Below are positions 54,178 to 63,185 of a stretch of 64,000 bases of DNA, piece by piece (the first letter of the stretch is position 1; each line of letters opens with the position of its first letter). The stretch is taken from the NCBI GenBank assembly GCA_029562645.1, contig JAKQUI010000048.1:248001-312000 (forward strand), written 5' to 3'. The notes beneath the pieces were generated by a model. The model was not told where the DNA came from. It was given only the letters and a program-made list of their open reading frames with translations, and did not search any database. A program made the position numbers and the translations under genes. The stretch is from Spirochaetota bacterium (GTDB taxonomy: Bacteria; Spirochaetota; UBA4802; JAKQUI01).

Positions 54178-54632
54178 TGCCCGATCTCCCTGCCGAAGAT
54201 GAGAATGAGCGCCAAACGAACGATGACGCTCGAGGTGACCAGCGCCGTGACGGTCTCGAGCACGCCCTGCCGGTCCATCCAGATGGCGATGAGCCCCGGT
54301 ATGATATATCCGACGATCGTGAGATCCAGCGGCTGCTTCCCGATGGGGATCACCCCGATAGAGCGCGTAAACCATCCGAGCAGGAAGCCCACTAAAATCA
54401 TGAGCACCGTCCGGCGGCGCCCATAGATGATCATGAAGGCGCTCATCGAGTGCACGATAAAAAACGTGAGGAAGCTGACCGCGATGGTGGTCAGGATCAT
54501 AATGGGCTTGTTGATGCTCAGTGCGATATAGCCGGGCACCACCATGCCGCCGGCGGCGATCCCCAGCATCTCAGAAAAGAGCAGGCTCACCGCGAGCCCG
54601 AGTCCGATTGACACGATGAGAATGTTTTCCAT
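54174..54632 (-). CDS. pgsC: poly-gamma-glutamate synthesis protein PgsC/CapC
   Basis: 152 residues from ATG 54632, whose first base is the last base of the pgsB stop (TGATG); GGAGGGG lies just upstream. Four to five membrane segments; the motif GIAAGGMVVPGYIALSINKP is the CapC hallmark. Forms the membrane synthase with PgsB. Confidence 0.93.
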   Translation of the reverse strand: MENILIVSIGLGLAVSLLFSEMLGIAAGGMVVPGYIALSINKPIMILTTIAVSFLTFFIVHSMSAFMIIYGRRRTVLMILVGFLLGWFTRSIGVIPIGKQPLDLTIVGYIIPGLIAIWMDRQGVLETVTALVTSSVIVRLALILIFGREIGQ

Positions 54633-55843
54633 CACCCCTCCGCGGCGCCGCCGTACGCCATGACCGTTGACCGGTTTTTAAAATACTTGATGAGCTCGAG
54701 GCCGGGACCGGCGATATTCCCCACCCCCATGACGAGGGTCGATTCGCGGCAATGGCTCAGGATCTCCTCGAAAATGCTCTCCGCGTCAAGGCCCTCGGCA
54801 TTGACGAACACTCGCGGATCGATACCGGACCGGACCGCGTATTTAACCAGAAAATAAGACCCCGATCCGATGAGCACATACTTGTCGGCCGCCGGCCATG
54901 ACGCGAGCGCCTCACCGAACTGCCGTGACCGGTCCGGACGGTCGATGCGGGTGTTGATGACCATGATGCGTCCCTTCGCCGCCGAATGCGACTTGAGCGC
55001 CATGCGCCAGATCCGTTCGAAGGACTCCGGGTCGTTCGCGGCAAACCCGTTTATAAAACAGATATCGCGACCGAAGAAATTCATGCGCAGGTCGCTCATC
55101 GCTCCCGGATCCGGCGCGACCGACTGCATCCCGGCAAGCGCTACGTCGCGCTCCACCCCGATCGCCTCGCACACGCTGAGCGCCAATGCGACATTCTCGG
55201 GATGCTCCAAATAGGAGAACCGCGCCATATCGGACGCTTCAAGCGCCCGGACCGCGTCCTCACCCACGAATACGCATCGCGTATTCCGCTGGGCGCACAC
55301 GGCGGCGAACTCATCGGGATAATCTTGCTCGGCCGTAAACAGGACCGCGTCGTTGGGCGTGGTGCCGAGGATCGCGAGGGCGACATCCCGCTCGGTGGGC
55401 CCCATGACGTCGAGATGGTCCTCGCGAACGTTCGTGATCACCCCGTGCGTGGCGCGGATCATCTTTTGTTCCGAGAGGGATTGGAGGTGCGGCTGCAGCG
55501 CCATGCACTCGATCACCAGCGCGCGGGCGCGGTTCCGCGCCGCGAAGGCGACGATACGCAGCTGTTCGATGATATTCGGGCGCGATTGTCGGAACACGGG
55601 GTATTCCGTGCCATCATCGACGATGACGCGCGGCAGGGTCCCGGTCGTCTTGGCGATTGTGGTAATCCCGCCCGCGCGCAAGCCGGCGGCGATAAGCCGG
55701 GTCACCGAGGACTTACCCCGGGTGCCATTGACATGAATGCGGATCGGGATGGCCCGAAGATTTCGCCGATGAAGAGAATACTCGACAATGCCGAGCCCGA
55801 CCAGGACACCGATCAGGAGCACGAGAATAGTTATTCCGGTCAT
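54632..55843 (-). CDS. pgsB: poly-gamma-glutamate synthase PgsB/CapB
   Basis: 403 residues from ATG 55843 (GGGGACGGT upstream). One N-terminal membrane helix (ILVLLIGVLVGLGIVEYSL), then a Mur-ligase-like amide ligase. ATP loop HVNGTRGKSSVTRLIAAGLR, TTGTLPRVIVDDG, IECMALQPHLQ, THGVITNVREDHLDVMGP and FINGFAANDPESF are typical of CapB. It polymerises glutamate through gamma linkages. No pgsA/capA export gene or pgdS/capD is found in the window, so the polymer may be exported or anchored by genes elsewhere. Confidence 0.93.
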   Translation of the reverse strand: MTGITILVLLIGVLVGLGIVEYSLHRRNLRAIPIRIHVNGTRGKSSVTRLIAAGLRAGGITTIAKTTGTLPRVIVDDGTEYPVFRQSRPNIIEQLRIVAFAARNRARALVIECMALQPHLQSLSEQKMIRATHGVITNVREDHLDVMGPTERDVALAILGTTPNDAVLFTAEQDYPDEFAAVCAQRNTRCVFVGEDAVRALEASDMARFSYLEHPENVALALSVCEAIGVERDVALAGMQSVAPDPGAMSDLRMNFFGRDICFINGFAANDPESFERIWRMALKSHSAAKGRIMVINTRIDRPDRSRQFGEALASWPAADKYVLIGSGSYFLVKYAVRSGIDPRVFVNAEGLDAESIFEEILSHCRESTLVMGVGNIAGPGLELIKYFKNRSTVMAYGGAAEG

Positions 55844-55874
55844 ACCGTCCCCATCTGAGTGCGACACATCCGTT

Positions 55875-55897
55875 TGGGGACCGGGGGCCCCATTTTT
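55875..55897 (+). terminator. hairpin plus T run in the pgsB leader (plus-strand orientation)
   Basis: TGGGG (55875-55879) and CCCCA (55888-55892) pair around 8 bases, and TTTTT follows on the plus strand. It looks like an intrinsic terminator aimed at pgsB from behind, although no plus-strand gene precedes it. Confidence 0.4.
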
Positions 55898-55924
55898 CAA
55901 CACTTTTTTCCAGCTGCCAACCAC

Positions 55925-55950
55925 CGCCGCCCCCCTCTCCGGAGGCGGCG
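55925..55950. repeat. GC-rich inverted repeat in the pgsB leader
   Basis: CGCCGCC (55925-55931) and GGCGGCG (55944-55950) form a perfect 7-bp stem around 12 bases, about 85 bases before the pgsB start. Confidence 0.55.
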
Positions 55951-56135
55951 ACCAGAAAATGAGTTGCCTTCCCGTTAGCAACCGGCGATATGGTACGTGC
56001 GAAAAAATATATTATTGACTTGATGTCGTTCTCACGCGACCCCGCGCCGCTCAATTCACAGCCGGGTTCTGCGCCGCAGACCACGGGAAATCTGCGAACC
56101 GCATGGACCCTGGGACCGTCTGAACGATTGACAAC

Positions 56136-56147
56136 GCCCGTACGGGC
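56136..56147. promoter_or_regulatory. palindromic operator candidate before the XRE-cupin gene
   Basis: GCCCGTACGGGC is a perfect 12-bp palindrome 20 bases before the ATG at 56168. TTGACA (56128-56133) lies just upstream, but no good -10 element is at standard spacing. Confidence 0.45.
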
Positions 56148-56167
56148 AGCGAAAGCGGGGTACCACT

Positions 56168-56725
56168 ATGGACATCGGGCCCATACTGAAGAAAATCCGC
56201 CTCGAGCGGCACTATACCCTGAGCCAGGTCGCGGGCAAGATTGGTTCCACCGCAAGCCTCCTTTCCCAGATCGAAAACTGCAAGATATCGCCGTCGCTGC
56301 ATTCGCTCGAGTCGCTGCTCAAATGCTATTCGGTGAGCCTCTCGGACTTCTTCCGGCAGGTGGAACAGAAGAACTACATCTTCCTGAAACGGTCCGAATC
56401 CGAAACATTCAGCAATCCCGACGAAGGCTACCGCCTCACCCTGCTCGCGTCAAAGCTGCAAAACAACACCCTCGAATCGTACATTGTCGAGATAGACCCC
56501 GACCGCGGGATCAGCCTCGCCACGACCGGCAAGGAACTCAATGGAGAGCGGCTCATCCTTATCTTTTCCGGGCAGGCGCAGGTCGAAATGTCGGACGAAG
56601 TGATCTTGGCCATGGCCGAAGGCGACTCTGCAAACTTCAAGTCGTACGTGCCCTGCACCATCCGCAATACCGGCGCCGACGTGGCGCGTATGCTCATCAG
56701 CGGGATGCCGCCCATCATACTGTAG
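56168..56725 (+). CDS. XRE-family transcriptional regulator with cupin domain
   Basis: 185 residues. N-terminal helix-turn-helix: ILKKIRLERHYTLSQVAGKI, SLLSQIENCKISPSLHSLES. C-terminal cupin (about 95-185): TGKELNGERLILIFSGQAQV, then AEGDSANFKSYVPCTIRNTG. The layout is that of PuuR/SutR-type regulators, which sense small metabolites. It is divergent from pgsB and may control the poly-gamma-glutamate genes, itself, or both. It converges on the efflux operon end (6-base gap). Confidence 0.92.
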   Translation: MDIGPILKKIRLERHYTLSQVAGKIGSTASLLSQIENCKISPSLHSLESLLKCYSVSLSDFFRQVEQKNYIFLKRSESETFSNPDEGYRLTLLASKLQNNTLESYIVEIDPDRGISLATTGKELNGERLILIFSGQAQVEMSDEVILAMAEGDSANFKSYVPCTIRNTGADVARMLISGMPPIIL

Positions 56726-56731
56726 TCGCCG

Positions 56732-57664
56732 CTACAGCCCGAACCGGCGAGCATTGGTCACAAAGACGTCCTCCAGCGTGGGCGGTATGCGCTCGAGCGA
56801 AAATCCCGACAACCCGAGTCCGCGAAGCGTCCGGTCGAGACCTGCGCGCCCCACGCGTCCCTTCTCGCAGAGGAGATGGATGTCGCTCCCGAAGATGGCA
56901 GCCTCCTCGATGCCCTCGGCGCCCGAAACCAGACCAAAGACCTCTATGAAGTTATCGACGCGCAGTGCGTACACCTCGTAGGGAAGGTTTTCCTTCAAAA
57001 GCGCCGGCGTATCGAGGGCGATGATTTTCCCGTCGATGACAAGCGCGATCCGGTCGCAGTGCTCGGCTTCGTCCATGTAGTGTGTGGTCACGAAAATGGT
57101 CTTCCCCGCCTCCGAAAACCGATAGATGAGCTCCCAGAAATTTCGGCGCATAATCGGGTCAACGCCCGAGGTGGGCTCGTCGAGAAAGAGTATGGGCGGA
57201 TCGTGCAGGATCGCGCCCCCCAGCGCGAGACGCTGCTTCATGCCGACGGGCAGGCTCCCGACGATCGCATCCTTCCGGCCGGCGATCTCCGCCATCTCGA
57301 GGGCGTACGCCATCCGCTCAGCGAGGAGAGCGCCGGAAAGCCCGTAGATGCTGCCGAAAAACTCCAGGTTCTCGTACACCGTGAGATCGCCGTAGAGCGA
57401 GAACTTCTGCGACATGTAGCCGATCCGCGTTTTGATGGCGTCCTGGTCGGCGAGGATGTCGAAGTCGAGCACGCGCCCCGTTCCGGACGAGGGGGCGATG
57501 ATTCCGCAGAGCATCTTGATGGTGGTGCTCTTGCCCGCGCCGTTGGGGCCCAGAAACCCGAAGATCTCGCCCGGGCGCACCTCGAATGATATGTCGTTTA
57601 CCGCGGTGAACGCGCCGAAGTTTTTCGTAAGATGTTGCACGGCGACGCTGGGTTGTCCGCTCAT
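56732..57664 (-). CDS. ABC-2 type efflux ATPase (second NBD, YbhF C-terminal-half type)
   Basis: 310 residues from ATG 57664, which overlaps the permease stop by 4 bases. Walker A GPNGAGKSTTIKML, Walker B ILFLDEPTSGVDP, and a non-standard signature LPVGMKQRLALGGAI in place of LSGGQ. That form is seen in the C-terminal half of the double ATPase YbhF. Last gene of the efflux operon. Confidence 0.9.
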   Translation of the reverse strand: MSGQPSVAVQHLTKNFGAFTAVNDISFEVRPGEIFGFLGPNGAGKSTTIKMLCGIIAPSSGTGRVLDFDILADQDAIKTRIGYMSQKFSLYGDLTVYENLEFFGSIYGLSGALLAERMAYALEMAEIAGRKDAIVGSLPVGMKQRLALGGAILHDPPILFLDEPTSGVDPIMRRNFWELIYRFSEAGKTIFVTTHYMDEAEHCDRIALVIDGKIIALDTPALLKENLPYEVYALRVDNFIEVFGLVSGAEGIEEAAIFGSDIHLLCEKGRVGRAGLDRTLRGLGLSGFSLERIPPTLEDVFVTNARRFGL

Positions 57665-58842
57665 TCCAATCCCCTGCGAAAACGGCGCGCGCTGAAGTAA
57701 AAGAGGACGAGCGCGATGATGACGAGCGCCGCGAGCTCCTTCCACAGGACGATGGCGCCGGCGCCCTTCAGGAACACCGCGCGCGATATGGTGATAAAAT
57801 ACCGGAACGGATTCAGGAGCGTGATCGCCTGTATCGTCTCGGGCATCGCGTATATCGGAAATATGAATCCGGAAAAAAGCAACGCCGGTATGAAAAAGAG
57901 GAAGGTCGAAAGGATCGCCTGCTGTTGCGTCTTGGATATGGTCGAGATGAACAGACCCATCGCCGAGGTGGCCACGATAAACAGGATTCCGCTCGCGAAT
58001 AAAAAGAGCACGCTCCCGTTGAAGGGCACCTTGAACCAGGCGACCATCACGGCCGTGATAAGCACGATGTCGATGAATGCGACGATGGCGTACGGGACGA
58101 TCTTCCCCGCGATGAGCTCGGCCGGTCGGATCGGCGATACGATGATCTGGTCGATGGTCCCCGCCTCGCGCTCCTTCACGATGGCCATCGAGGTCATGCT
58201 GATCGCGACGATGGACACGAGCATGCCCAGCAGCCCCGAAAGGAAAAAATACCGGCTCAACAGTTGCGGATTGAACAGGGATCGCTCCCGAAGCTCGACC
58301 GGCGGCTTGAATTTGACCATCTGGATGTTCTTGCTGATCGCAAGCGAGCGCACGCGCCGGTCCAGGTAGGCCGAGGAGAAGCCCGCCGTAATCTCGTTCA
58401 CATACGCCACGATGACCGCGGCGCGGCTGGAATCGGTCCCGTCCACGATGATCTGGAGCGCGGCCTTCTTCCCGGAGGTTATGCGCCGCGAAAAGCCGCG
58501 CTCCACATGGAGCACGAGCTCGACCGCGCCGGTATCCAGCAGACGCGCGATCTGCTTCTCGGAATCGAGTGCGGCGTCCGCGATGAAGTACCCCGAGGCG
58601 GTGAAGCGCTCCACCAGCTCGCGGCTCGCGCGGGTGCGGTCGGCGTCATAGACCGCCATGCGGATGTCCTCCACGTCGGTGCTGATCGCGTACCCGTTCA
58701 GGAGAAGCATCACGACCGGCGGCACGAACATGGTCATCCGCATCCGGGGATCGCGGAACATCTGCTTGAATTCCTTCTTGATGAAGCTCCGGACGATCCC
58801 GAAGCGCAGGTGGCGTTCCACGGCGCGTTTCAGCGTCATCAT
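57661..58842 (-). CDS. ABC-2 type permease (YbhR/YbhS-like)
   Basis: 393 residues: an N-terminal helix (MTMFVPPVVMLLLNGYAIS), a large extracytoplasmic domain (DIRMAVYDADRTRASRELVE, LQIIVDGTDSSRAAVIVAYV) and five C-terminal helices including KEREAGTIDQIIVSPIRPAELIAGK. Likely forms a heterodimer with the preceding permease and couples to the two NBDs for export of drug-like or lipophilic compounds. Confidence 0.9.
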   Translation of the reverse strand: MMTLKRAVERHLRFGIVRSFIKKEFKQMFRDPRMRMTMFVPPVVMLLLNGYAISTDVEDIRMAVYDADRTRASRELVERFTASGYFIADAALDSEKQIARLLDTGAVELVLHVERGFSRRITSGKKAALQIIVDGTDSSRAAVIVAYVNEITAGFSSAYLDRRVRSLAISKNIQMVKFKPPVELRERSLFNPQLLSRYFFLSGLLGMLVSIVAISMTSMAIVKEREAGTIDQIIVSPIRPAELIAGKIVPYAIVAFIDIVLITAVMVAWFKVPFNGSVLFLFASGILFIVATSAMGLFISTISKTQQQAILSTFLFFIPALLFSGFIFPIYAMPETIQAITLLNPFRYFITISRAVFLKGAGAIVLWKELAALVIIALVLFYFSARRFRRGLE

Positions 58843-58843
58843 C

Positions 58844-59995
58844 CTATTTCTCCGGGAGCCGCAGCGACAGTTTTCGCAGGCTCACGAGCGCCACGCCGAG
58901 CGCGAACAGAAAAAGGAACAGGATCTGCGACCAGAGGACCGTGTAGCCGATCCCTTTCATCGTAATCCCCTTCATATAGGAGATGAGATAGCGCGCCGGG
59001 ATGAGATAGGTGATCGCCTGCACGAAGGCCGGCATGTTCTTGATCGGGAAGACATACCCGGAGAGGATGATCGTGGGCAGGTAGGTCAGGTTGATGGCGA
59101 TCTGCACGGAGAGCACCTGCGAGCGCGTGGCCGATGAGATCATGATCCCGATGCTCGAGGTGCCCACCAGAAACAGCAGCGACACCAGGCACAGCTCAAT
59201 GAAACTGCCGCGCAGGGGCACCTTGAAGACGAAGAACCCGACGGCGATGGTCAGGATGATGTCGAACAGCCCGATCAGGATATAGGGGACGAGCTTTCCG
59301 AGGAACACCTCGAACTTCCGGACGGGCGTGGTGATGAGCGTCTCCATCGTTCCCCGCTCCCACTCGCGCGAGATCGTCAGCGACGTGATGAGCGCGGACA
59401 CGATCGACATGACGATGACGATGATGCCCGGCACGATGAAGTTCTTGCTCTTGAGCTCCGCATTGTACCAGATCCGGCTGCGGACCTCCACCGGCATGGC
59501 GACGGAGGCGATCCCGATCGCGCCCAGCTCTCGGATCTTGTTCTCGTTGTTGAATTCGAAGAGAATGGACTTCACGTAGCCGATCGCGACGGTCGCCGAG
59601 GTGGAATCTGAGCCGTCCACGACGAGCTGGATGTCGGCGCGCTTTCCGGACTGGTGCATCCGCTCGAAATTCCGGGGTATCACGATGGCCATGATGATGT
59701 CGCCCCGGTCGATGAGCGCGTCAATTTCACGCGTGGAGCGCACATGCCCGTAGAGCGATATGTACTCGGTGTGGGCGAACTTCTCGACAAAGCGGCGCGA
59801 GAGGCGGCTGTGGTCCTGGTCGACAACGGCGGTGCTCACGCGCTTCACGTCCATCGTGAGGGCGTACCCGAAGATGAGGAGCAGGAAGACCGGGAGAAAA
59901 ATCGAGAGGATGAGGCTGCGGGTGTCGCGCCGGATCTGGATCCACTCCTTTTCGGCAAGCGCCGCAATGCGTATGATCGAGCGGGACAGCATCAT
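58844..59995 (-). CDS. ABC-2 type permease (YbhS-like)
   Basis: 383 residues with the same plan as the neighbouring permease: LILSIFLPVFLLLIFGYALTM, an extracytoplasmic domain (TAVVDQDHSRLSRRFVEKF, IQLVVDGSDSTSATVAIGYV) and C-terminal helices with REWERGTMETLITTPVRKFE. Its start overlaps the NBD stop by 4 bases. Confidence 0.9.
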   Translation of the reverse strand: MMLSRSIIRIAALAEKEWIQIRRDTRSLILSIFLPVFLLLIFGYALTMDVKRVSTAVVDQDHSRLSRRFVEKFAHTEYISLYGHVRSTREIDALIDRGDIIMAIVIPRNFERMHQSGKRADIQLVVDGSDSTSATVAIGYVKSILFEFNNENKIRELGAIGIASVAMPVEVRSRIWYNAELKSKNFIVPGIIVIVMSIVSALITSLTISREWERGTMETLITTPVRKFEVFLGKLVPYILIGLFDIILTIAVGFFVFKVPLRGSFIELCLVSLLFLVGTSSIGIMISSATRSQVLSVQIAINLTYLPTIILSGYVFPIKNMPAFVQAITYLIPARYLISYMKGITMKGIGYTVLWSQILFLFLFALGVALVSLRKLSLRLPEK

Positions 59996-60915
59996 GCGCT
60001 CCGCCCTCCCCGGGCCACGATGTCGACGAAGCAGTCTTCCAGGCCCGGGAGCGTTTCCTTGAATGAGAGCACGCGGATGCGCTTACGCCTCAGATGGGCG
60101 ACGATCCGCCGCCGCGCCGCGGCGACGGAATCGACAAACACATGCAACGTGTTCCCGGTGAGAATGACGCCCTCGAACTCGGGGACCTCCCGAAGCGCCT
60201 CCTCGCTGTGGCGGGGATCGCTCGTGGTAAACGCGACGAAGCGTCGGCCGATCGAGCGCTTGATTTCTCCGGGCCGCCCGGTGACGACGATGCCGCCGTT
60301 GAACATCAACGCGATGCGGTTGCAACGCTCGGCCTCGTCGAGATAGGCCGTGCTCACTACGATGGTCACGCCGTCCGACAGCAGCTCGTAGAGGATGTTC
60401 CAGAACTCGCGGCGGGACACGGGATCGACGCCGTTCGTCGGCTCGTCGAGCAGGATCACGCGTGGATTATGGATGAGGCTGCAGGCCAGGCCGAGCTTCT
60501 GCTTCATGCCGCCCGAGAGGTTCCCGGCAAGCCGGTCTCGGAACGGCTCGAGTCTGCTGAACTGATACAGGCGCTTCATGCGCGAGCGGATCTCCCGGCG
60601 CGTCACGCCGAAAAGCCGACCGAAGAACACCAGGTTCTCCTCGACGGTGAGGTCCTCGTACAGACCGAAGCGCTGCGGCATGTAGGCGAGATGGTCCTTG
60701 ATGCGGTAGGGATTCTCGAAGACGTTCACCCCGTCGATCTCGACGGCGCCCTCGTTTGGCGCGAGGATCGTGGATATCATGCGAAGCAGCGTGCTCTTCC
60801 CGGCGCCGTCGGGTCCCACGATGCCGAAGATCTCGCCCGTCGCGATCTCCAGGCTCAATCCCGCGACGGCCTCAGTGTCGCCGAAACGCTTGCGCACGTT
60901 TCGAATCGAGATCAC
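59992..60915 (-). CDS. ABC-2 type efflux ATPase (first NBD, YbhF N-terminal-half type)
   Basis: 307 residues. Walker A GPDGAGKSTLLRM, signature LSGGMKQKLGLACSLIHNP, Walker B VILLDEPTNGVDP. In E. coli YbhF this and the LPxGxKQ-type NBD are halves of one protein; here they are separate genes at the two ends of the permease pair. Overlaps the HlyD stop by 4 bases. Confidence 0.92.
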   Translation of the reverse strand: MISIRNVRKRFGDTEAVAGLSLEIATGEIFGIVGPDGAGKSTLLRMISTILAPNEGAVEIDGVNVFENPYRIKDHLAYMPQRFGLYEDLTVEENLVFFGRLFGVTRREIRSRMKRLYQFSRLEPFRDRLAGNLSGGMKQKLGLACSLIHNPRVILLDEPTNGVDPVSRREFWNILYELLSDGVTIVVSTAYLDEAERCNRIALMFNGGIVVTGRPGEIKRSIGRRFVAFTTSDPRHSEEALREVPEFEGVILTGNTLHVFVDSVAAARRRIVAHLRRKRIRVLSFKETLPGLEDCFVDIVARGGRSA

Positions 60916-61712
60916 CGCGCGCCCTCGATGATGATGGCCGCGTCGGCCGGCATGCCCGGCTTGAGCTCCCCCGCGGGGTTCTCGACGGCGATCTTGACCG
61001 CGAACATGAGCTTCACGCGCTCGTCCTTGGTCTGGATGGTCTTGGGCGTGAACTCCGCCTTGTTCGAGATCGCGACCACCTTACCGGAAAAACGTTTTTT
61101 GGTGCCGTCAATCGTCACCTCGGCCTTTTGGTTGAGCTTCACCCGATGGAGTTTCGGCTGCGGCACATAGATTTTTATCCATGGCCGTTTCAGGTCGGCG
61201 AGGGTGATGATGGCCGAGCCCGGAAACGCCATCTCGCCCGCCTCGAGGTTCCGCTCCAGCACCACGCCGTCGATGGGAGCGTAGATCACGGCGTTGAGGA
61301 TGGACGCATTCACGTAGTCGACGTTCGCCTTGGCCACGCGATAGGCCGTCTCGGCATTGTCCAGGTCGCGGCGCGAGACCGATCCGCTCCCGTGCAGGTC
61401 GCGGATGCGCATGAGGTTCCGCTCGGCGTTCACCAGGTTCGCCCGGGCGGAGTGATGGCTCGCGGAAAGCTCCTCGAACTCGAGCTTGGCGACCAGATCG
61501 CCGCGCTTGACGGCGCTCCCCTCCTCGAACGGGAGGCTGGCCACGCGGCCGGCGATCTTCGTGCTAATCTCGACCTCGGTCACCTCGATGGTCCCGGATC
61601 CTTCAATGCGCGAGTCATCGAACGTGATATGCCGGAAGACCTCGAAATAGAGCACGGAGGCGACGAGCGCCGCTGCGACGATGACGAGGGGAACGAGTGT
61701 ACGGCGTTTCAT
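60912..61712 (-). CDS. HlyD-family membrane fusion protein (YbhG-like)
   Basis: 266 residues: N-terminal membrane anchor (LVPLVIVAAALVASVLYFEV), biotinyl-lipoyl-like halves (IEVTEVEISTKIAGRVASLP and ILNAVIYAPIDGVVLERNLE) around a short coiled coil (SARANLVNAERNLMRIRD...), and a beta-barrel end. Shorter than E. coli YbhG. Bridges the inner-membrane ABC pump to the TolC-like protein coded just upstream (4-base overlap). Confidence 0.92.
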   Translation of the reverse strand: MKRRTLVPLVIVAAALVASVLYFEVFRHITFDDSRIEGSGTIEVTEVEISTKIAGRVASLPFEEGSAVKRGDLVAKLEFEELSASHHSARANLVNAERNLMRIRDLHGSGSVSRRDLDNAETAYRVAKANVDYVNASILNAVIYAPIDGVVLERNLEAGEMAFPGSAIITLADLKRPWIKIYVPQPKLHRVKLNQKAEVTIDGTKKRFSGKVVAISNKAEFTPKTIQTKDERVKLMFAVKIAVENPAGELKPGMPADAAIIIEGAR

Positions 61713-63184
61713 TTGGCTGCCTCCTGTTTCGCGGCGGCGAAGATAACGGCGTCGGAATCGCTGCCCACCTCGCGGCGGAGCTCGGCGAGCGCGGTGTAGT
61801 AATTGTGCACGGCATTGATGTAACCGGTCCGGGCGTTCGTGAGCGCCACCTCGGAGGAAAGAAGCTCGGCGTTCTTGATGATCCCCGCGCGATAGCTCTC
61901 CTTGGCTATGCGCAGTCCCTCCGCCGCGCTGGCCATGTTCTCCTTCTGCGATGCGATGGTCATCACCGCGGTGTGCAAGCGCGAATAGCTCGCGCGAAGC
62001 GAGAGGGCGATCATCCGCTTGATGCGCACGATCTCCTCCTCTGCCTCCTTCACCTTGATGCGCTCCTCGCGCTCGGCCGCGCTCGTCTGGTCCGACGGCA
62101 GAAGCGAGCTCCAGCGATAGGTGGCCGCCACGCGCACCGACCAGGTCTCCTGCCAGTTGCGGTTTCCGATGATGGGGGAATAATCGGGCGTATAGGAATT
62201 CCCGAAGGTGCCGAATGGCGTCGGAATCTGCATGGTGATCGGATCGACCGCAGGCTCGTTGACCAGAAACTGCGTTCTCCCGTATCCCCCCACCAGCGTG
62301 AAGGTGGGCCAGAGATAATACGAGCTATACATGTTTTTCGCGCTTCGGGCGATATCGCGCTTCAGGGAAAGCTGCACGATCTCCGGCCGATTTCGCATGG
62401 CGATGTCGATCAGGCGGCGTATGGTATCGTCCATGGGGCCCTGTGGCGCCCGGAAGGAATCATCATCTAAAATCCCGCTTTGAACGGCATATTCCCCCGG
62501 CGCGGCCCCCAGATGATAGTTGAACAGGTCCATGGCAACGCGGTAGTCGTTCTCCGCCTCATGGAGAAGCGGCTCCTGGCTCTTGTGCTTCACGCGCGCC
62601 TGTAGGAGCTCGAATCGCGGCACGCTCCCGGTCCGGTACATGTTTCGCACGTCCTTCTCGTTCTCGCGAAGATAGACGAGCGAATCCCGCCGGAGCTTTA
62701 TCATCTCCTCGGCCACAAGCAGCGAAAAATAGCTTTTAATCACGTTGTAGGTGATTTCGCTGCGCAATCGCCGCACCTCCTGGCAGGCCGCCTTGTAGGA
62801 ATCTCGCGACGCCTTCAGGGAATTATAGAACACCCCCGGGTTGATCCCGAAGCGCAGCTGGACGAACCGGATGTCGTTTTGCCCGTCGGACAGGCTCATC
62901 TGCCCGTTCTCCGCGCGCTGGCGGGTGAGCGAGGCCTCGGACTCGATCACCGGCATGAGCTGGCTCCAGACGCTGTTGATCTTCTCCTTGGCGATCGCGC
63001 GTCGCTGCACCGCGATCACATAGTCGTGGTTGCGCTTGAGGGCGATGGCGACCGCCTCGTCCACCGTGATTTTTTTCGGCACGGCCGGCCCCTCCTGGGC
63101 CGCCTCAATCGAAGGATCATGACCAAGAACGCACATCGACACAACCAGCGCGAGCGCACATGCGACCTTCCGCGTCGTTTCCAT
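61709..63184 (-). CDS. TolC-family outer membrane efflux protein
   Basis: 491 residues with a signal peptide (KVACALALVVSMCVLG). Two OEP repeats: ITVDEAVAIALKRNHDYVIA with TRQRAENGQMSLSDGQNDIR in the first, and MRNRPEIVQLSLKRDIARSA with SYRAGIIKNAELLSSEVALT in the second. A proline/tyrosine-rich insert (about 310-345) sits near the outer loops. Follows the TetR gene by one base. Confidence 0.92.
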   Translation of the reverse strand: METTRKVACALALVVSMCVLGHDPSIEAAQEGPAVPKKITVDEAVAIALKRNHDYVIAVQRRAIAKEKINSVWSQLMPVIESEASLTRQRAENGQMSLSDGQNDIRFVQLRFGINPGVFYNSLKASRDSYKAACQEVRRLRSEITYNVIKSYFSLLVAEEMIKLRRDSLVYLRENEKDVRNMYRTGSVPRFELLQARVKHKSQEPLLHEAENDYRVAMDLFNYHLGAAPGEYAVQSGILDDDSFRAPQGPMDDTIRRLIDIAMRNRPEIVQLSLKRDIARSAKNMYSSYYLWPTFTLVGGYGRTQFLVNEPAVDPITMQIPTPFGTFGNSYTPDYSPIIGNRNWQETWSVRVAATYRWSSLLPSDQTSAAEREERIKVKEAEEEIVRIKRMIALSLRASYSRLHTAVMTIASQKENMASAAEGLRIAKESYRAGIIKNAELLSSEVALTNARTGYINAVHNYYTALAELRREVGSDSDAVIFAAAKQEAAK

Positions 63185-63185
63185 A

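Larger units (their letters stand above)
55844..56167. other. 324-base gap between pgsB and the XRE-cupin gene
   Basis: Divergent regulatory region without a gene. It holds two GC-rich hairpins on the pgsB side, a short AT-rich island near 56003-56020 and a perfect palindrome before the XRE-cupin gene. Confidence 0.65.
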
